Shown here: piece after piece, positions 22,711-30,538 of the stretch
Layout: each line of letters opens with the position of its first letter
How positions within the stretch are numbered: position 1 is the stretch's first letter
NCBI GenBank assembly: GCA_024276495.1
Contig: JAJRXC010000085.1
Coordinates: 1 to 48,129, forward strand
Origin: Actinomycetes bacterium
GTDB taxonomy: Bacteria; Actinomycetota; Acidimicrobiia; Acidimicrobiales; Aldehydirespiratoraceae
Direction of reading: 5' to 3'
Length of the DNA stretch: 48,129 nt
Translations under genes and position numbers: made by a program
The notes under the pieces: generated by a model
Seen by the model: the letters and a program-made list of their open reading frames with translations, nothing else
Database searches by the model: none
What the model was told of the DNA's origin: nothing

Positions 22711-23985
22711 TCAGGGCAGGATCCGCGACTCCGGCTTGAACGTCCCCCACGCGAACCAGAAGCTGTCGTCGACATCGATGCCGTCGAGCGTCTGGCCCTC
22801 GAGCGGTCCGGCGGTGCTCTCGCCGAAGATGTTCCACGTCGAACCGGTCTCGGCGTCGATGAACTCGCCGTCGGCGGCGGTGAAGGTGAGCCGTTGGCCG
22901 TCGTCGGCGAACGGTGCGTAGGCAGCCGCGGCGCCGACGTCACGCCCGAACTCGATCTGGCTGGTGTCAAGCGCCGACGCCGTGCCCGCCTTCGCGAAGA
23001 CCACCACCGCCTGACCACCGATCTCAAGGTCCATCACCTGCTGCGCGAGGAGGTCCTCGCGGACGATCGCGACATCGTCACCATTGAGGGAGATGCCGAG
23101 AATCCGGGTCTTGGCCGCCAGTCGGGGGTCGTTCTCCCCGTCGAAGAGAAAGGGGCTGGTGTTGACGTCGTCGTAACCGGGATACGGATTGCGCCCGTAG
23201 TCGCGGGAGAAGCCGGTCTCGGTTGACAAAACGAGTGCGTCGGGTTGCGCGTCGCGGAAGTCGGCCCAGGACACGACCCGCATGGGAAAGGTCTCCAGAG
23301 TGGTGCCGGTCAGGGCGCCGACAACCGCCTGATTGGTGAACTGGATCCACAGCGATTCCGTCTGTCGGTCGTACATGACGAGGTTCGAGCGGTAGAGGGC
23401 GCCGGACGTGCCGAAATCGAGGAGGCGGTCACCGACGGCGCGATCGAACGCGAAGGCCGAGTTGCACAGCGGGCAGTAGGTGATGCTGACCGGCGTCCCG
23501 GCGACGACGTCGTTCACGATCTCGTGCCAAACGAGGATCTGGATCGGATACGCCCGCGTCTCGTCACCGATCGTGAGCGCCGCCACCGGCTCGTTGTCCT
23601 GCAGATAGTCGACCGCGCACGCCGGAAGGAAGAGCGGCTCGTCGATCGGGGGGATCCCGTCGGGCGGTGGACCGCCGGACCGGATGTCGCCGAGCTCGAC
23701 GAGCGGTGCGGGAAACGCGTCGGAGCTCGCGTCGCGCAGGGCCGAGGGCACGTCCTCGCGGGGGCCGGGGGTGACACGCTCGGCCGGTTCGGTGTCGGCC
23801 GTGCACGACGCCGCGACCGGGCCGGAATCGATCGCGGCGGGCGCGCGTTCCGCATCGGCCCCCCGCTCCTCGCCGTTCGACGCGGCGCACGCCGCCGCGA
23901 GTAGCCCGAAAGCGAGGACCACGAGAAGCAGCCGGTACCGCGTCGGCGGGGGAGAAGGCCGATGCGCGTCCGTCGTTGTGGTCAT
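22711..23985 (-). CDS. DUF3179-family lipoprotein
   Basis: The 424-aa protein has a lipoprotein signal (L-L-A-A-A-C, Cys33). The DUF3179 core follows: 'I-P-P-I-D-E-P', 'A-Y-P-I-Q-I-L-V-W-H-E-I-V-N-D', 'V-S-I-T-Y-C-P-L-C-N-S-A-F-A-F-D', 'F-G-T-S-G-A-L-Y-R-S-N-L-V-M-Y-D-R-Q-T-E-S-L-W', and 'R-D-Y-G-R-N-P-Y-P-G-Y'. The C-P-L-C-x-S motif may bind metal or take part in thiol chemistry; the family has no established function. It overlaps the TlpA-like redoxin gene by 4 bp (ATGA), suggesting that the redoxin keeps this exported protein reduced (inference). Confidence 0.9.
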   Translation of the reverse strand: MTTTTDAHRPSPPPTRYRLLLVVLAFGLLAAACAASNGEERGADAERAPAAIDSGPVAASCTADTEPAERVTPGPREDVPSALRDASSDAFPAPLVELGDIRSGGPPPDGIPPIDEPLFLPACAVDYLQDNEPVAALTIGDETRAYPIQILVWHEIVNDVVAGTPVSITYCPLCNSAFAFDRAVGDRLLDFGTSGALYRSNLVMYDRQTESLWIQFTNQAVVGALTGTTLETFPMRVVSWADFRDAQPDALVLSTETGFSRDYGRNPYPGYDDVNTSPFLFDGENDPRLAAKTRILGISLNGDDVAIVREDLLAQQVMDLEIGGQAVVVFAKAGTASALDTSQIEFGRDVGAAAAYAPFADDGQRLTFTAADGEFIDAETGSTWNIFGESTAGPLEGQTLDGIDVDDSFWFAWGTFKPESRILP

Positions 23986-24590
23986 GCCGGAACTCCGAAG
24001 GACCGTTGGATGGCGTCTCTCAGCTGCGATTCCGACATCTGGCCGCCGACGAGCTCACGGACGGTGCCGTCGGCGTCGATGAACACGGTTGTCGGCATCG
24101 AAGTTCCCCCGAAGGCGCCGTAGACGGCGCCGGTGGGATCGTCGGCGAGTCGGTAGGTGACGCCGGTGTCCTCGGCGAGCGCGACCGCCTGGCCGCGGTC
24201 GTCCTGGAGATTGACCCCCAAGAAAACCACTTCGTCGAGCAGCGATTGGCTCACCGTCTCGAAGTCGGGCATCTCGGCGATGCAGAACGGGCACCAGGTC
24301 GCCCAGAAGTTGAGGACGACAGGTGTGCCGCGATACTCCGACAGCACGAGGGGCTCACCATCGAAGTCGAGCATCTCGATGTCGGGGGCCGGTCCACCGA
24401 TGCTGGCCCGTTCGACGCGCTCGATCGAGTCGTCGCCAGACCCGGAGCCGAGCACGATCGCGGCGAGAACGGCCACGACAACGACCGCGCCAGAGATCCA
24501 TTGGAGCTTTCTGACCCGCCCACGGCGGATGGCCTGGGCGCGCCGGGTTGCCCGAGTCGCCTTCGACTTGGGATCGTTTCGAGGGCTCAC
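23982..24590 (-). CDS. TlpA/ResA-family membrane-anchored thiol-disulfide oxidoreductase
   Basis: The 202-aa protein has a basic N-terminus, one membrane helix (about 31-48) and a thioredoxin-like domain with 'N-F-W-A-T-W-C-P-F-C' (Cys100, Cys103) and the cis-Pro segment 'S-M-P-T-T-V-F-I-D'. It is extracytoplasmic. The start is GTG without its own Shine-Dalgarno; the codon overlaps the TGA of a 12-codon upstream frame that does have one, so translation is probably by coupling. The stop overlaps the DUF3179 lipoprotein start. Confidence 0.9.
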   Translation of the reverse strand: MSPRNDPKSKATRATRRAQAIRRGRVRKLQWISGAVVVVAVLAAIVLGSGSGDDSIERVERASIGGPAPDIEMLDFDGEPLVLSEYRGTPVVLNFWATWCPFCIAEMPDFETVSQSLLDEVVFLGVNLQDDRGQAVALAEDTGVTYRLADDPTGAVYGAFGGTSMPTTVFIDADGTVRELVGGQMSESQLRDAIQRSFGVPA

Positions 24591-24625
24591 GGGCGACCCG
24601 CCCCGGTGAAGAAGTCATCGGTCAT
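24587..24625 (-). CDS. 12-codon upstream ORF coupled to the TlpA-like gene
   Basis: ATG at 24625 is preceded by GGGAG (24633-24637) at a 7-nt spacing, the best Shine-Dalgarno in the neighbourhood. It opens M-T-D-D-F-F-T-G-A-G-R-P and stops at a TGA that shares bases with the GTG start of the TlpA-like gene (GTGA). It looks like a leader for translational coupling rather than a functional peptide; the sequence is not a recognisable attenuator. Confidence 0.5.
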   Translation of the reverse strand: MTDDFFTGAGRP

Positions 24626-24760
24626 GTTCCCACTCCCAACTGGCGAGCTCGCCGCTACGGATCGACACATGTTCCAGATCGCAGCCACGAAACCCTGCTG
24701 TCGCCGAGTTGATTCCAGCCGGCGCGACGATCGTTTCCGGACGGTCGTTTCCTCGATGGG

Positions 24761-25231
24761 TCAACGCCGCGGCTCCGTTTCGGACCGACGGGCCTCGGCT
24801 CGATCGATGGGGGAGAAGACCGGGCAGACGATCTGGTCGTCTCGCCGCCGCAACCAGTTGCTGATCGTGAAGAGCTCGCAGCCGGCATCGCCGCGGACGA
24901 AGGCGAGGAGGATCGAGACGCCGTAGAAGATCGCGGCGGCCTCCGGCACGATGCTGAATCCGGCGATGGCGATGCCAAGGTTCATCCAGAGACCGGATCT
25001 TCCATAGAGACGCAGCGACGCGGCACGGCGGCCTCGGAGAAGAAGAACACCGACTTCAACTGATGGGAAGAGCAGGAGTCCCAGCACCACGTCGAGGTCG
25101 TCGGCGCCGGCCCGCACGGCGCCGACGAGGAGGCCGGCACCGACAACGAGCCGAGCGAGGCTGCCCCAGCGCCGAATCTGGCGGCGGGGACGGGTGGGCA
25201 GTCTCGCTTCGACGCGATCCGGGTCGACCAA
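24761..25231 (-). CDS. Small polytopic membrane protein of unknown function
   Basis: The 156-aa protein has about four hydrophobic segments (A-R-L-V-V-G-A-G-L-L-V-G-A-V; V-V-L-G-L-L-L-F-P; W-M-N-L-G-I-A-I-A-G-F; A-A-I-F-Y-G-V-S-I-L-L-A-F-V). A conserved-looking cytoplasmic or loop tail with two Cys follows: G-C-E-L-F-T-I-S-N-W-L-R-R-R-D-D-Q-I-V-C-P-V-F-S-P. The start is TTG at 25231, decided by AAGGAGG at 25238-25244, 6 nt upstream; an in-frame TTG further upstream would put that ribosome-binding site inside the gene. It is divergent from the ArsR gene. No function can be assigned. Confidence 0.65.
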   Translation of the reverse strand: MVDPDRVEARLPTRPRRQIRRWGSLARLVVGAGLLVGAVRAGADDLDVVLGLLLFPSVEVGVLLLRGRRAASLRLYGRSGLWMNLGIAIAGFSIVPEAAAIFYGVSILLAFVRGDAGCELFTISNWLRRRDDQIVCPVFSPIDRAEARRSETEPRR

Positions 25232-25237
25232 CGCTGT

Positions 25238-25244
25238 CCTCCTT
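25238..25244 (-). promoter_or_regulatory. AAGGAGG ribosome-binding site fixing a TTG start
   Basis: A full-consensus Shine-Dalgarno on the minus strand, 6 nt before TTG 25231. It is the only perfect one noticed in the window and sets the start of the small membrane-protein gene. Confidence 0.75.
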
Positions 25245-25321
25245 GACAACCGATGGAACCATCGTGGCCGCTCGCGACGCGTGAGCGGGGTCGCCGGACG
25301 CCATCGGGCCCGGGGCTCGGC

Positions 25322-25360
25322 TTGTCGAAACCGCCTGCAGTCGATACCTTCACATATATG
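25322..25360 (+). promoter_or_regulatory. ArsR-gene promoter (leaderless) with CATATATG operator-like palindrome
   Basis: TTGTCG (25322-25327), a 17-bp spacer and TACCTT (25345-25350), then 7 nt to ATG 25358. The 8-bp palindrome CATATATG (25353-25360) covers the transcription start and includes the start codon. An A/T-rich ATATAT-type centre is common in ArsR/SmtB operators. An outer repeat CCTGCA...TGCAGG (25334-25339, 25359-25364) surrounds it. Confidence 0.6.
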
Positions 25361-25744
25361 CAGGTTTCAGAGGTGAGTGGGATCGACGGCTGCGCGGTGC
25401 CCCGCGTCGATGCCGAACGAGTCGCGACCGTCGAGGAATCGCTCATCGACGTCGACGAAGCCGTCGACCTGGCCGAGATGTTCCGCCTGCTGGGAGACCC
25501 GACCCGGGTCAGAATCCTCTTCGCCCTGCTCGAGGCCGGTGAGCTCTGCGTATGCGACATCGCCGCGGTCGTCGACACCACCGACACCAAGGTGTCGCAG
25601 GCGATGCGCCTGCTGCGCAGCGCCGGCGTCGTGCGGAACCGGCGGGACGGCCGCAACGTCTTCTACCGCCTCGACGACGCCCACGTCCGCATGCTGCTCG
25701 ACCTCTCACGGGCTCATCTCGCCCACACCGGCGACAAACCCTGA
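25358..25744 (+). CDS. ArsR/SmtB-family metal-sensing repressor
   Basis: The 128-aa winged-helix protein has 'L-A-E-M-F-R-L-L-G-D-P-T-R-V-R-I-L' and the recognition helix 'T-D-T-K-V-S-Q-A-M-R-L-L-R'. E-L-C-V-C-D (Cys64, Cys66) is the alpha-3 thiolate site of CadC/ArsR-type sensors. D-D-A-H (Asp107, His109) and the C-terminal His120/His123 are placed like the alpha-5 site of SmtB/CzrA/NmtR. With ligands for both sites, Cd/Pb or Zn/Co/Ni are all possible. It lies directly upstream of a P1B-4-type ATPase and a CDF-like transporter, which it presumably represses. Confidence 0.9.
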   Translation: MQVSEVSGIDGCAVPRVDAERVATVEESLIDVDEAVDLAEMFRLLGDPTRVRILFALLEAGELCVCDIAAVVDTTDTKVSQAMRLLRSAGVVRNRRDGRNVFYRLDDAHVRMLLDLSRAHLAHTGDKP

Positions 25745-25797
25745 TCGAACGATCCCGCGCCGGCACCCACGACGACCCGAACGGAAAGCGACACCCC

Positions 25798-28263
25798 GTG
25801 ACCGACACCCTGCAGCTCGACCTCGACGTGGTCCTCCCCCACGCCCACGACGCCCGCGACCGTTGCGTCGCGGATCTCGTTAACGCCCTCGACCGCATCG
25901 ACGGCATCGACTCCGTCCACGTGATCGGACACGACTCCCCGACCGCGGACCCCACCGGAGGGGAGTCCGGGGCCCGCCTGTGTCTTCACCTCGAATCGGG
26001 CGCGGTCTCGATCGCCCGGATCGAAGAACGGGTGCGGGCGACCGGCGCCGACGTCGGCGGACGATACGGCCACCTGCTCTTCGAGGCGACCGGCGCCGGC
26101 CACGCCTCGCGTGCGAGCGCGTTGACGTCGCGGGTTCGTGCGCTTCCCGGCGTCGTCGACGGCACCGTGTCGATCGAGGGACTCGTCCGGGTCGAGTTCG
26201 ACTCCACCATCACGACCGAAGCCGAGCTCTTCGCCGACCTGGAGAGGATCGGGGTCAAGGCGCGAACCGAGTCGCCCCGGCCGGTCGCCACCGACGAGGC
26301 CGACGGCCACGACCATCACGAGGGGGACGGCCACGAGCACGGACACGGAGCCAGTCCGGTCGAGCTCGGCGCCGCGATCGTCTCACTGGTCATCTATCTC
26401 GTCGCCCGGTCGCTCGACTGGTTCACCGCCATCGACGGACCGGTCACCGCGCTCTACGTCTCCGCGGCCGTGCTCACCGGCGTCTTCGTGGCCCGCGACT
26501 CCTGGCTTTCTGTTCGGGCCCGGGTCTTCGACATCGACCAGCTGATGCTGATCGCCGCGATCGGCGCCGCGTTCATCGGCCACTGGTCGGATTCGGCGCT
26601 GCTGCTCGTGCTGTTCTCGCTCGGCCACGCCCTCGAGGGATACGCCATGAACCGGGCCCGCAACGCGATCGAGGCCCTCGGCGAGCTCGCTCCGGCGACG
26701 GCGCGCCGCAAGGAGGCACCCGACGTCGAGGTGCCCGTCGCCGAGCTGATGGTCGGCGACATCGTGGTCGTACGGCCCAACGAACGACTGCCGGCCGACG
26801 GCGCGATCATCACCGGTGAGACATCGGTCGACGAATCCGCGGTCACCGGTGAGAGCGTCCCGGTCGACAAGTCACCCCTCGCCGATCCGTCGGAAGCGCT
26901 CGGAGGGATCGAGACGATCTCCGCCCAACATCGCGTCTTCGCCGGAACCCTCAACGGTCCCGGCGCCGTCGACGTCATCGTGTTGCGGGTGGCGGCCGAT
27001 TCGACCCTGGCCCGGGTGGTGCAGCTGGTCGCCGAGGCCGAGACCCAGATCTCACCCACCCAGCGTTTGACCAAACGCATCGTCCGGGTCTTCGTTCCCG
27101 CCGTCCTTGCCCTCGTCGCGTTCCTCCTCGTCGTCCCTCCGTTGGCCGGCGAGGACTTCTCCGAGTCGTTCGCTCGGGCGATGGCAGTTCTCGTCGCTGC
27201 GAGCCCGTGCGCCCTGGCCATCGCCACACCCAGCGCAGTCCTCGCAGCGATCGCCCGCGCCGCGCGCGCCGGGATCCTCGTGAAGGGAGGAGGCCCGCTC
27301 GAAGCGCTCGGATCGGTGAAGGCCATCGCGTTCGACAAGACCGGCACGCTCACCGAAGGCAAGCCGGTCCTCACCGACATCGCCGCCGCCGATGGCATCG
27401 ACGAGGACGAACTGCTCCGAGTCACGCTCGCCGTCGAGCAATCGAGCGATCATCCGCTCGCCCGGGCGATCACCGACGGCGTGCTCCCACGGCTCGACGG
27501 CGGCCGGCCCGCCGACGCCGAGAACGTCACCGCGGTGAACGGCAAGGGGGTCACCGGCGAGATCGACGGGTCATTGGTGATGATCGGCAACGCCGCCCTC
27601 TTCGCGGACGTCGGTCTGGGCCCCGAGGTGCAGGCCACCCAGGAGGCGCTGGAACGCCAGGGGCGCACCACGATGATCGTTCGTCACGGCGAGCGGTTCC
27701 TCGGCGTGCTCGGAGTGATGGACACTCCCCGAGACGATGCGAAGCCCGCCATCGAGGCGCTCCGGGATTTGGGTATCGACACGATCGTCATGTTGTCCGG
27801 TGACAACCAGCGCGTCGCGACCGCCGTGGCCGCCCACGTCGGCATCGAAGAGGCCCGCGGGGGTCTGCTCCCGGCCGACAAGGTCGAGGCGATCAATCAA
27901 CTCGCCGACGAAACCGGCGTGGCGATGATCGGCGACGGCGTCAACGACGCGCCTGCCCTGGCCTCGGCCAACGTCGGCATCGCGATGGGCGCGGCCGGAA
28001 GCGACGTCGCCCTCGAAACCGCCGACATCGCGCTCATGGCCGACCGGCTGGAGAACCTCCCGGTCGCAGTCGGGATCGCCCGTCGGGCCAGTCGCACGAT
28101 CAAGCAGAACCTGTTCTTCAGTCTCGGGGTCGTCGCCGCGCTCATCCCGATGACCATTCTCGGAGTGGGCATCAGCGTCGCCGTCATCGCCCACGAGGGC
28201 AGCACGCTGATCGTGGTCGCCAACGCCCTTCTCCTGTTGAACTACAAGCCACCGACCTCGTGA
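25798..28263 (+). CDS. P1B-4-type heavy-metal-transporting ATPase
   Basis: The 821-aa protein starts at GTG, with GGAAAG about 10 nt upstream. The N-terminal cytoplasmic part has a His/Asp-rich stretch (G-H-D-H-H-E-G-D-G-H-E-H, about residues 170-183) and no C-x-x-C. The catalytic core has S-P-C in the metal-binding membrane helix (469-471), D-K-T-G-T-L-T (phosphorylated Asp513), the S-D-H-P-L-A motif, G-D-G-V-N-D-A-P (712-719), and H-E-G-S-T (799-803) in a later helix. S-P-C together with H-E-G-(G/S) marks the P1B-4 subgroup, which exports Co2+, Ni2+, Fe2+ or Zn2+. Its stop overlaps the CDF-like gene (GTGA). It is the second gene of the ArsR operon. Confidence 0.92.
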   Translation: MTDTLQLDLDVVLPHAHDARDRCVADLVNALDRIDGIDSVHVIGHDSPTADPTGGESGARLCLHLESGAVSIARIEERVRATGADVGGRYGHLLFEATGAGHASRASALTSRVRALPGVVDGTVSIEGLVRVEFDSTITTEAELFADLERIGVKARTESPRPVATDEADGHDHHEGDGHEHGHGASPVELGAAIVSLVIYLVARSLDWFTAIDGPVTALYVSAAVLTGVFVARDSWLSVRARVFDIDQLMLIAAIGAAFIGHWSDSALLLVLFSLGHALEGYAMNRARNAIEALGELAPATARRKEAPDVEVPVAELMVGDIVVVRPNERLPADGAIITGETSVDESAVTGESVPVDKSPLADPSEALGGIETISAQHRVFAGTLNGPGAVDVIVLRVAADSTLARVVQLVAEAETQISPTQRLTKRIVRVFVPAVLALVAFLLVVPPLAGEDFSESFARAMAVLVAASPCALAIATPSAVLAAIARAARAGILVKGGGPLEALGSVKAIAFDKTGTLTEGKPVLTDIAAADGIDEDELLRVTLAVEQSSDHPLARAITDGVLPRLDGGRPADAENVTAVNGKGVTGEIDGSLVMIGNAALFADVGLGPEVQATQEALERQGRTTMIVRHGERFLGVLGVMDTPRDDAKPAIEALRDLGIDTIVMLSGDNQRVATAVAAHVGIEEARGGLLPADKVEAINQLADETGVAMIGDGVNDAPALASANVGIAMGAAGSDVALETADIALMADRLENLPVAVGIARRASRTIKQNLFFSLGVVAALIPMTILGVGISVAVIAHEGSTLIVVANALLLLNYKPPTS

Positions 28264-29054
28264 CGACCACCCGGTTCCGGCTGGGGCGAATGGACTGTCA
28301 GGCCGAGGTGCAGCTCGTGCGCATGTGTCTCGACGACATCGATGGAGTGCGTCACCTCGACTTCGACCTGTCGGCGCGCACCGTCGATGTCGTTCACACC
28401 CGCGGGTCCGACGAGATCGAGGCGGCGCTCCGGTCGCTCGATCTCGACGCAACCCGACTCGAGGTGTCGACCGACGACCGGGGCGGACACCGGGTCGAGG
28501 TCGGGGTCGAGCGGCGCGCCCTCGGCATCGCCTTGATCATCAACGCGGCGTTCTTCGGCGGCGAGCTCGTCGCGGGGATCCTCGCGGGGTCGCTCGGCTT
28601 GCTCGCCGACTCGCTCGACATGGCCGCCGACTCCGGCGTCTACGCCCTCAGTCTCCTGGCGGTCGGGCGATCGAGCCACACCAAGAAGCGGCTCGCCGCG
28701 AAGAGCGGCTACGTGCAGCTCGGACTGGCCGGTGCCGGGCTCATCGAGGTCATCCGCCGCTTCGCCTTCGATGACTCGACGCCCGACGTGACGACGATGA
28801 TCGTGGTGTCCGCCCTGGCGCTCGTCGGCAACATCGTCACTCTGGTCGTCCTGTCGCGGGTCCGCAGCGGCGAGGTTCACCTGCAGGCGAGTTGGATCTT
28901 CACCGCCAACGACATCAAGGTCAATGCCCTCGTGATCGCCGCCGCGATCGCCGTGGCCGTCCTCGGCACCGCGGTGCCCGACCTCGTGGCCGGCGCGGTC
29001 ATCTTCCTCGTGGTCGCCGGCGGGGCCCGCCGGATCCTCGCGATCAGCCGTTGA
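28260..29054 (+). CDS. CDF-like cation transporter with degenerate HMA-like N-terminus
   Basis: The 264-aa protein starts at GTG in a GTGA overlap with the ATPase gene. Residues 1-80 read like a heavy-metal-associated domain (R-F-R-L-G-R-M-D-C-Q-A-E), but the loop has only one Cys (Cys13). Residues 85-264 carry about six membrane helices; helix 2 has L-L-A-D-S-L-D-M-A-A-D-S (Asp117, Asp120, Asp124) in the place of the CDF metal site, and helix 5 has 'S-W-I-F-T-A-N-D-I-K-V-N-A'. It is a probable proton-coupled metal exporter working with the ATPase. The missing Cys suggests the HMA-like part does not hold metal tightly, or acts differently. Confidence 0.82.
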   Translation: MTTTRFRLGRMDCQAEVQLVRMCLDDIDGVRHLDFDLSARTVDVVHTRGSDEIEAALRSLDLDATRLEVSTDDRGGHRVEVGVERRALGIALIINAAFFGGELVAGILAGSLGLLADSLDMAADSGVYALSLLAVGRSSHTKKRLAAKSGYVQLGLAGAGLIEVIRRFAFDDSTPDVTTMIVVSALALVGNIVTLVVLSRVRSGEVHLQASWIFTANDIKVNALVIAAAIAVAVLGTAVPDLVAGAVIFLVVAGGARRILAISR

Positions 29055-30510
29055 CCTCGATCACGCCCATCATCCCCATGTCCTCGTGATCGAGGATGTG
29101 ACAGTGATAGACGGTCCGACCGGTGATCTCGGTGAACGCGATCCGGACCCGCACCGACTCGCGGGCGGGCACGTTGATGGTGTCCTTCCATCCGACCGGG
29201 TCGTCGACCGGCAACATCGCCCACACGTGCAGATGCAGGGGATGGTCCATCGGCGACGTGTTGCGGATCTCCCACTCCTCGACGGTGCCGGCCTCGATCG
29301 TGATGTCGGTGCGGTCACCGTCGAAGATCTTGCCGTCGATCGTGAAGCTCATCCCGCCGCCGCCGGCCATTCCCATGCCGAGCTCCAGCACCCTGGTCGC
29401 GCTCGGCTCGGGGAGGACGAGCTCGCCGGCATCGAGCAACGCGGTGGGGAGGCCGGCGCCGGCCCCGTCTCCGCGGACCGTCATGGTGGCCACCACCACC
29501 TCCTCCGGCTCGACGTTGCCGCCGCCTCCCATCATCGCACCCATGCCACCGCGGTCGTAGCGAAGGGCCCGCAGGGCGAAGCTGCCGGCGGTGGCGGGAG
29601 CCACGAGAAGCTCGGCCCGCTCACCGGGCGCGAGCAGGAGCTCGTCCTTTTTCACCGGCGCCGCGAAACGACCGCCGTCGGAGGCGATCATCTGCAGCGG
29701 ATGATCGTCGAGCGCGAGTCGGTAGTAACGAGATGAGCTGGCGTTGACAAACCGCCAACGCTCGAGCTCGCCGACCACCGCGTCGACATCGGGGCGTTCG
29801 ACACCGTTCACCAGGATCGTGTCGCCCTGGCGCCCGCTCATGCGATCGCCCCGCGTGGTGGCGAGAATCGACGCATCCGTGCCGATCGGCGGATCGGACA
29901 GGATCCAGACCCGCTCGTTCGACGTCGCGATCTCGGCGATGTCGTCGATCGCGTCGGTGACGACGATCGCGCCGGCGAGGCCCGCCGCGACCTGCTCGGC
30001 CACGGTGCCGTGGGAGTGCGGGTGATACCAGAACAGGCCGCTCGGATGATTGTCGGGAATGTCGTACACGTAGGTCTGGGTCTCGCCGGGGGCCACCCGC
30101 AAGAAGATGTTGTCGGCGTTGCCGGAGGGCGAGACGCGCAGGCCGTGAGTGTGGAGGTTGGTGTCGGCGTCGAGCGCGTTCTCGAGATGGATGGTGAGCT
30201 GATCGCCGGGCCGCAGATGCAGGGTCGGACCGGGGCTCGAGCCGTTGTAGGTGAAGGCGTAGCGGGTGCCGTCACCCCACGGCAGATCGGTCGGCGCGGC
30301 CCGCAACGTGAGCTCGAGGCGCCCACCGGAGCTTCGCAGCACCTCGGGCTGCACGAAACCGGCACCGCCGGGGTCGACCGTCGGGGTCGGCGTCGATGTC
30401 GTCGTGTCGGTCGAGCAGGCGGCCAGCAGCGTCGTCGCGCCGCCAACGCCGAGGAGCGCGAGAAAATGGCGCCGGCTGGGGATCAACCGGTCCGGAGAAG
30501 AGGAGGTCAT
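29044..30510 (-). CDS. Multicopper oxidase (exported, CueO/CopA-like)
   Basis: The 488-aa protein starts at ATG 30510, giving an R-R-H-F-L-A-L-L twin-arginine-type signal (Arg13-Arg14) plus a lipobox (L-L-A-A-C, Cys32); a longer upstream frame is ignored. All four copper-binding segments are present: H-T-H-G (His120, His122), W-Y-H-P-H-S-H-G (163-167), H-P-L-H-L-H, and Y-H-C-H-I-L-D-H-E-D-M-G-M-M with type 1 and type 3 ligands. Met-rich sequence near the C-terminal half (G-M-G-M-A-G-G-G-G-M) is typical of cuprous oxidases. It likely oxidises Cu(I) or Fe(II) at the cell surface. It ends 11 bp inside the convergent CDF-like gene and follows the BNR-type lipoprotein gene by 28 bp. Confidence 0.93.
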   Translation of the reverse strand: MTSSSPDRLIPSRRHFLALLGVGGATTLLAACSTDTTTSTPTPTVDPGGAGFVQPEVLRSSGGRLELTLRAAPTDLPWGDGTRYAFTYNGSSPGPTLHLRPGDQLTIHLENALDADTNLHTHGLRVSPSGNADNIFLRVAPGETQTYVYDIPDNHPSGLFWYHPHSHGTVAEQVAAGLAGAIVVTDAIDDIAEIATSNERVWILSDPPIGTDASILATTRGDRMSGRQGDTILVNGVERPDVDAVVGELERWRFVNASSSRYYRLALDDHPLQMIASDGGRFAAPVKKDELLLAPGERAELLVAPATAGSFALRALRYDRGGMGAMMGGGGNVEPEEVVVATMTVRGDGAGAGLPTALLDAGELVLPEPSATRVLELGMGMAGGGGMSFTIDGKIFDGDRTDITIEAGTVEEWEIRNTSPMDHPLHLHVWAMLPVDDPVGWKDTINVPARESVRVRIAFTEITGRTVYHCHILDHEDMGMMGVIEVNG

Positions 30511-30538
30511 CCGACGAGTATGGCGGGTCGGTCGGGCG

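Noticed and set aside
24655-24978. A 107-aa Ser/Pro-rich minus-strand frame between the TlpA-like and small membrane-protein genes.
   Set aside because: It overlaps the membrane-protein gene in another frame, has no ribosome-binding site and shows the Ser/Pro/Arg bias of shadow frames.
25243-25248. Perfect TTGACA on the plus strand as a -35 box for the ArsR gene.
   Set aside because: No -10 box follows at 16-18 bp, it overlaps the minus-strand AAGGAGG site, and a better promoter lies at 25322-25350.
25552-25797. Upstream extension of the P1B ATPase frame.
   Set aside because: It covers the ArsR gene in another frame and gives an Arg-rich tail not seen in the family. GTG 25798 has a ribosome-binding site.
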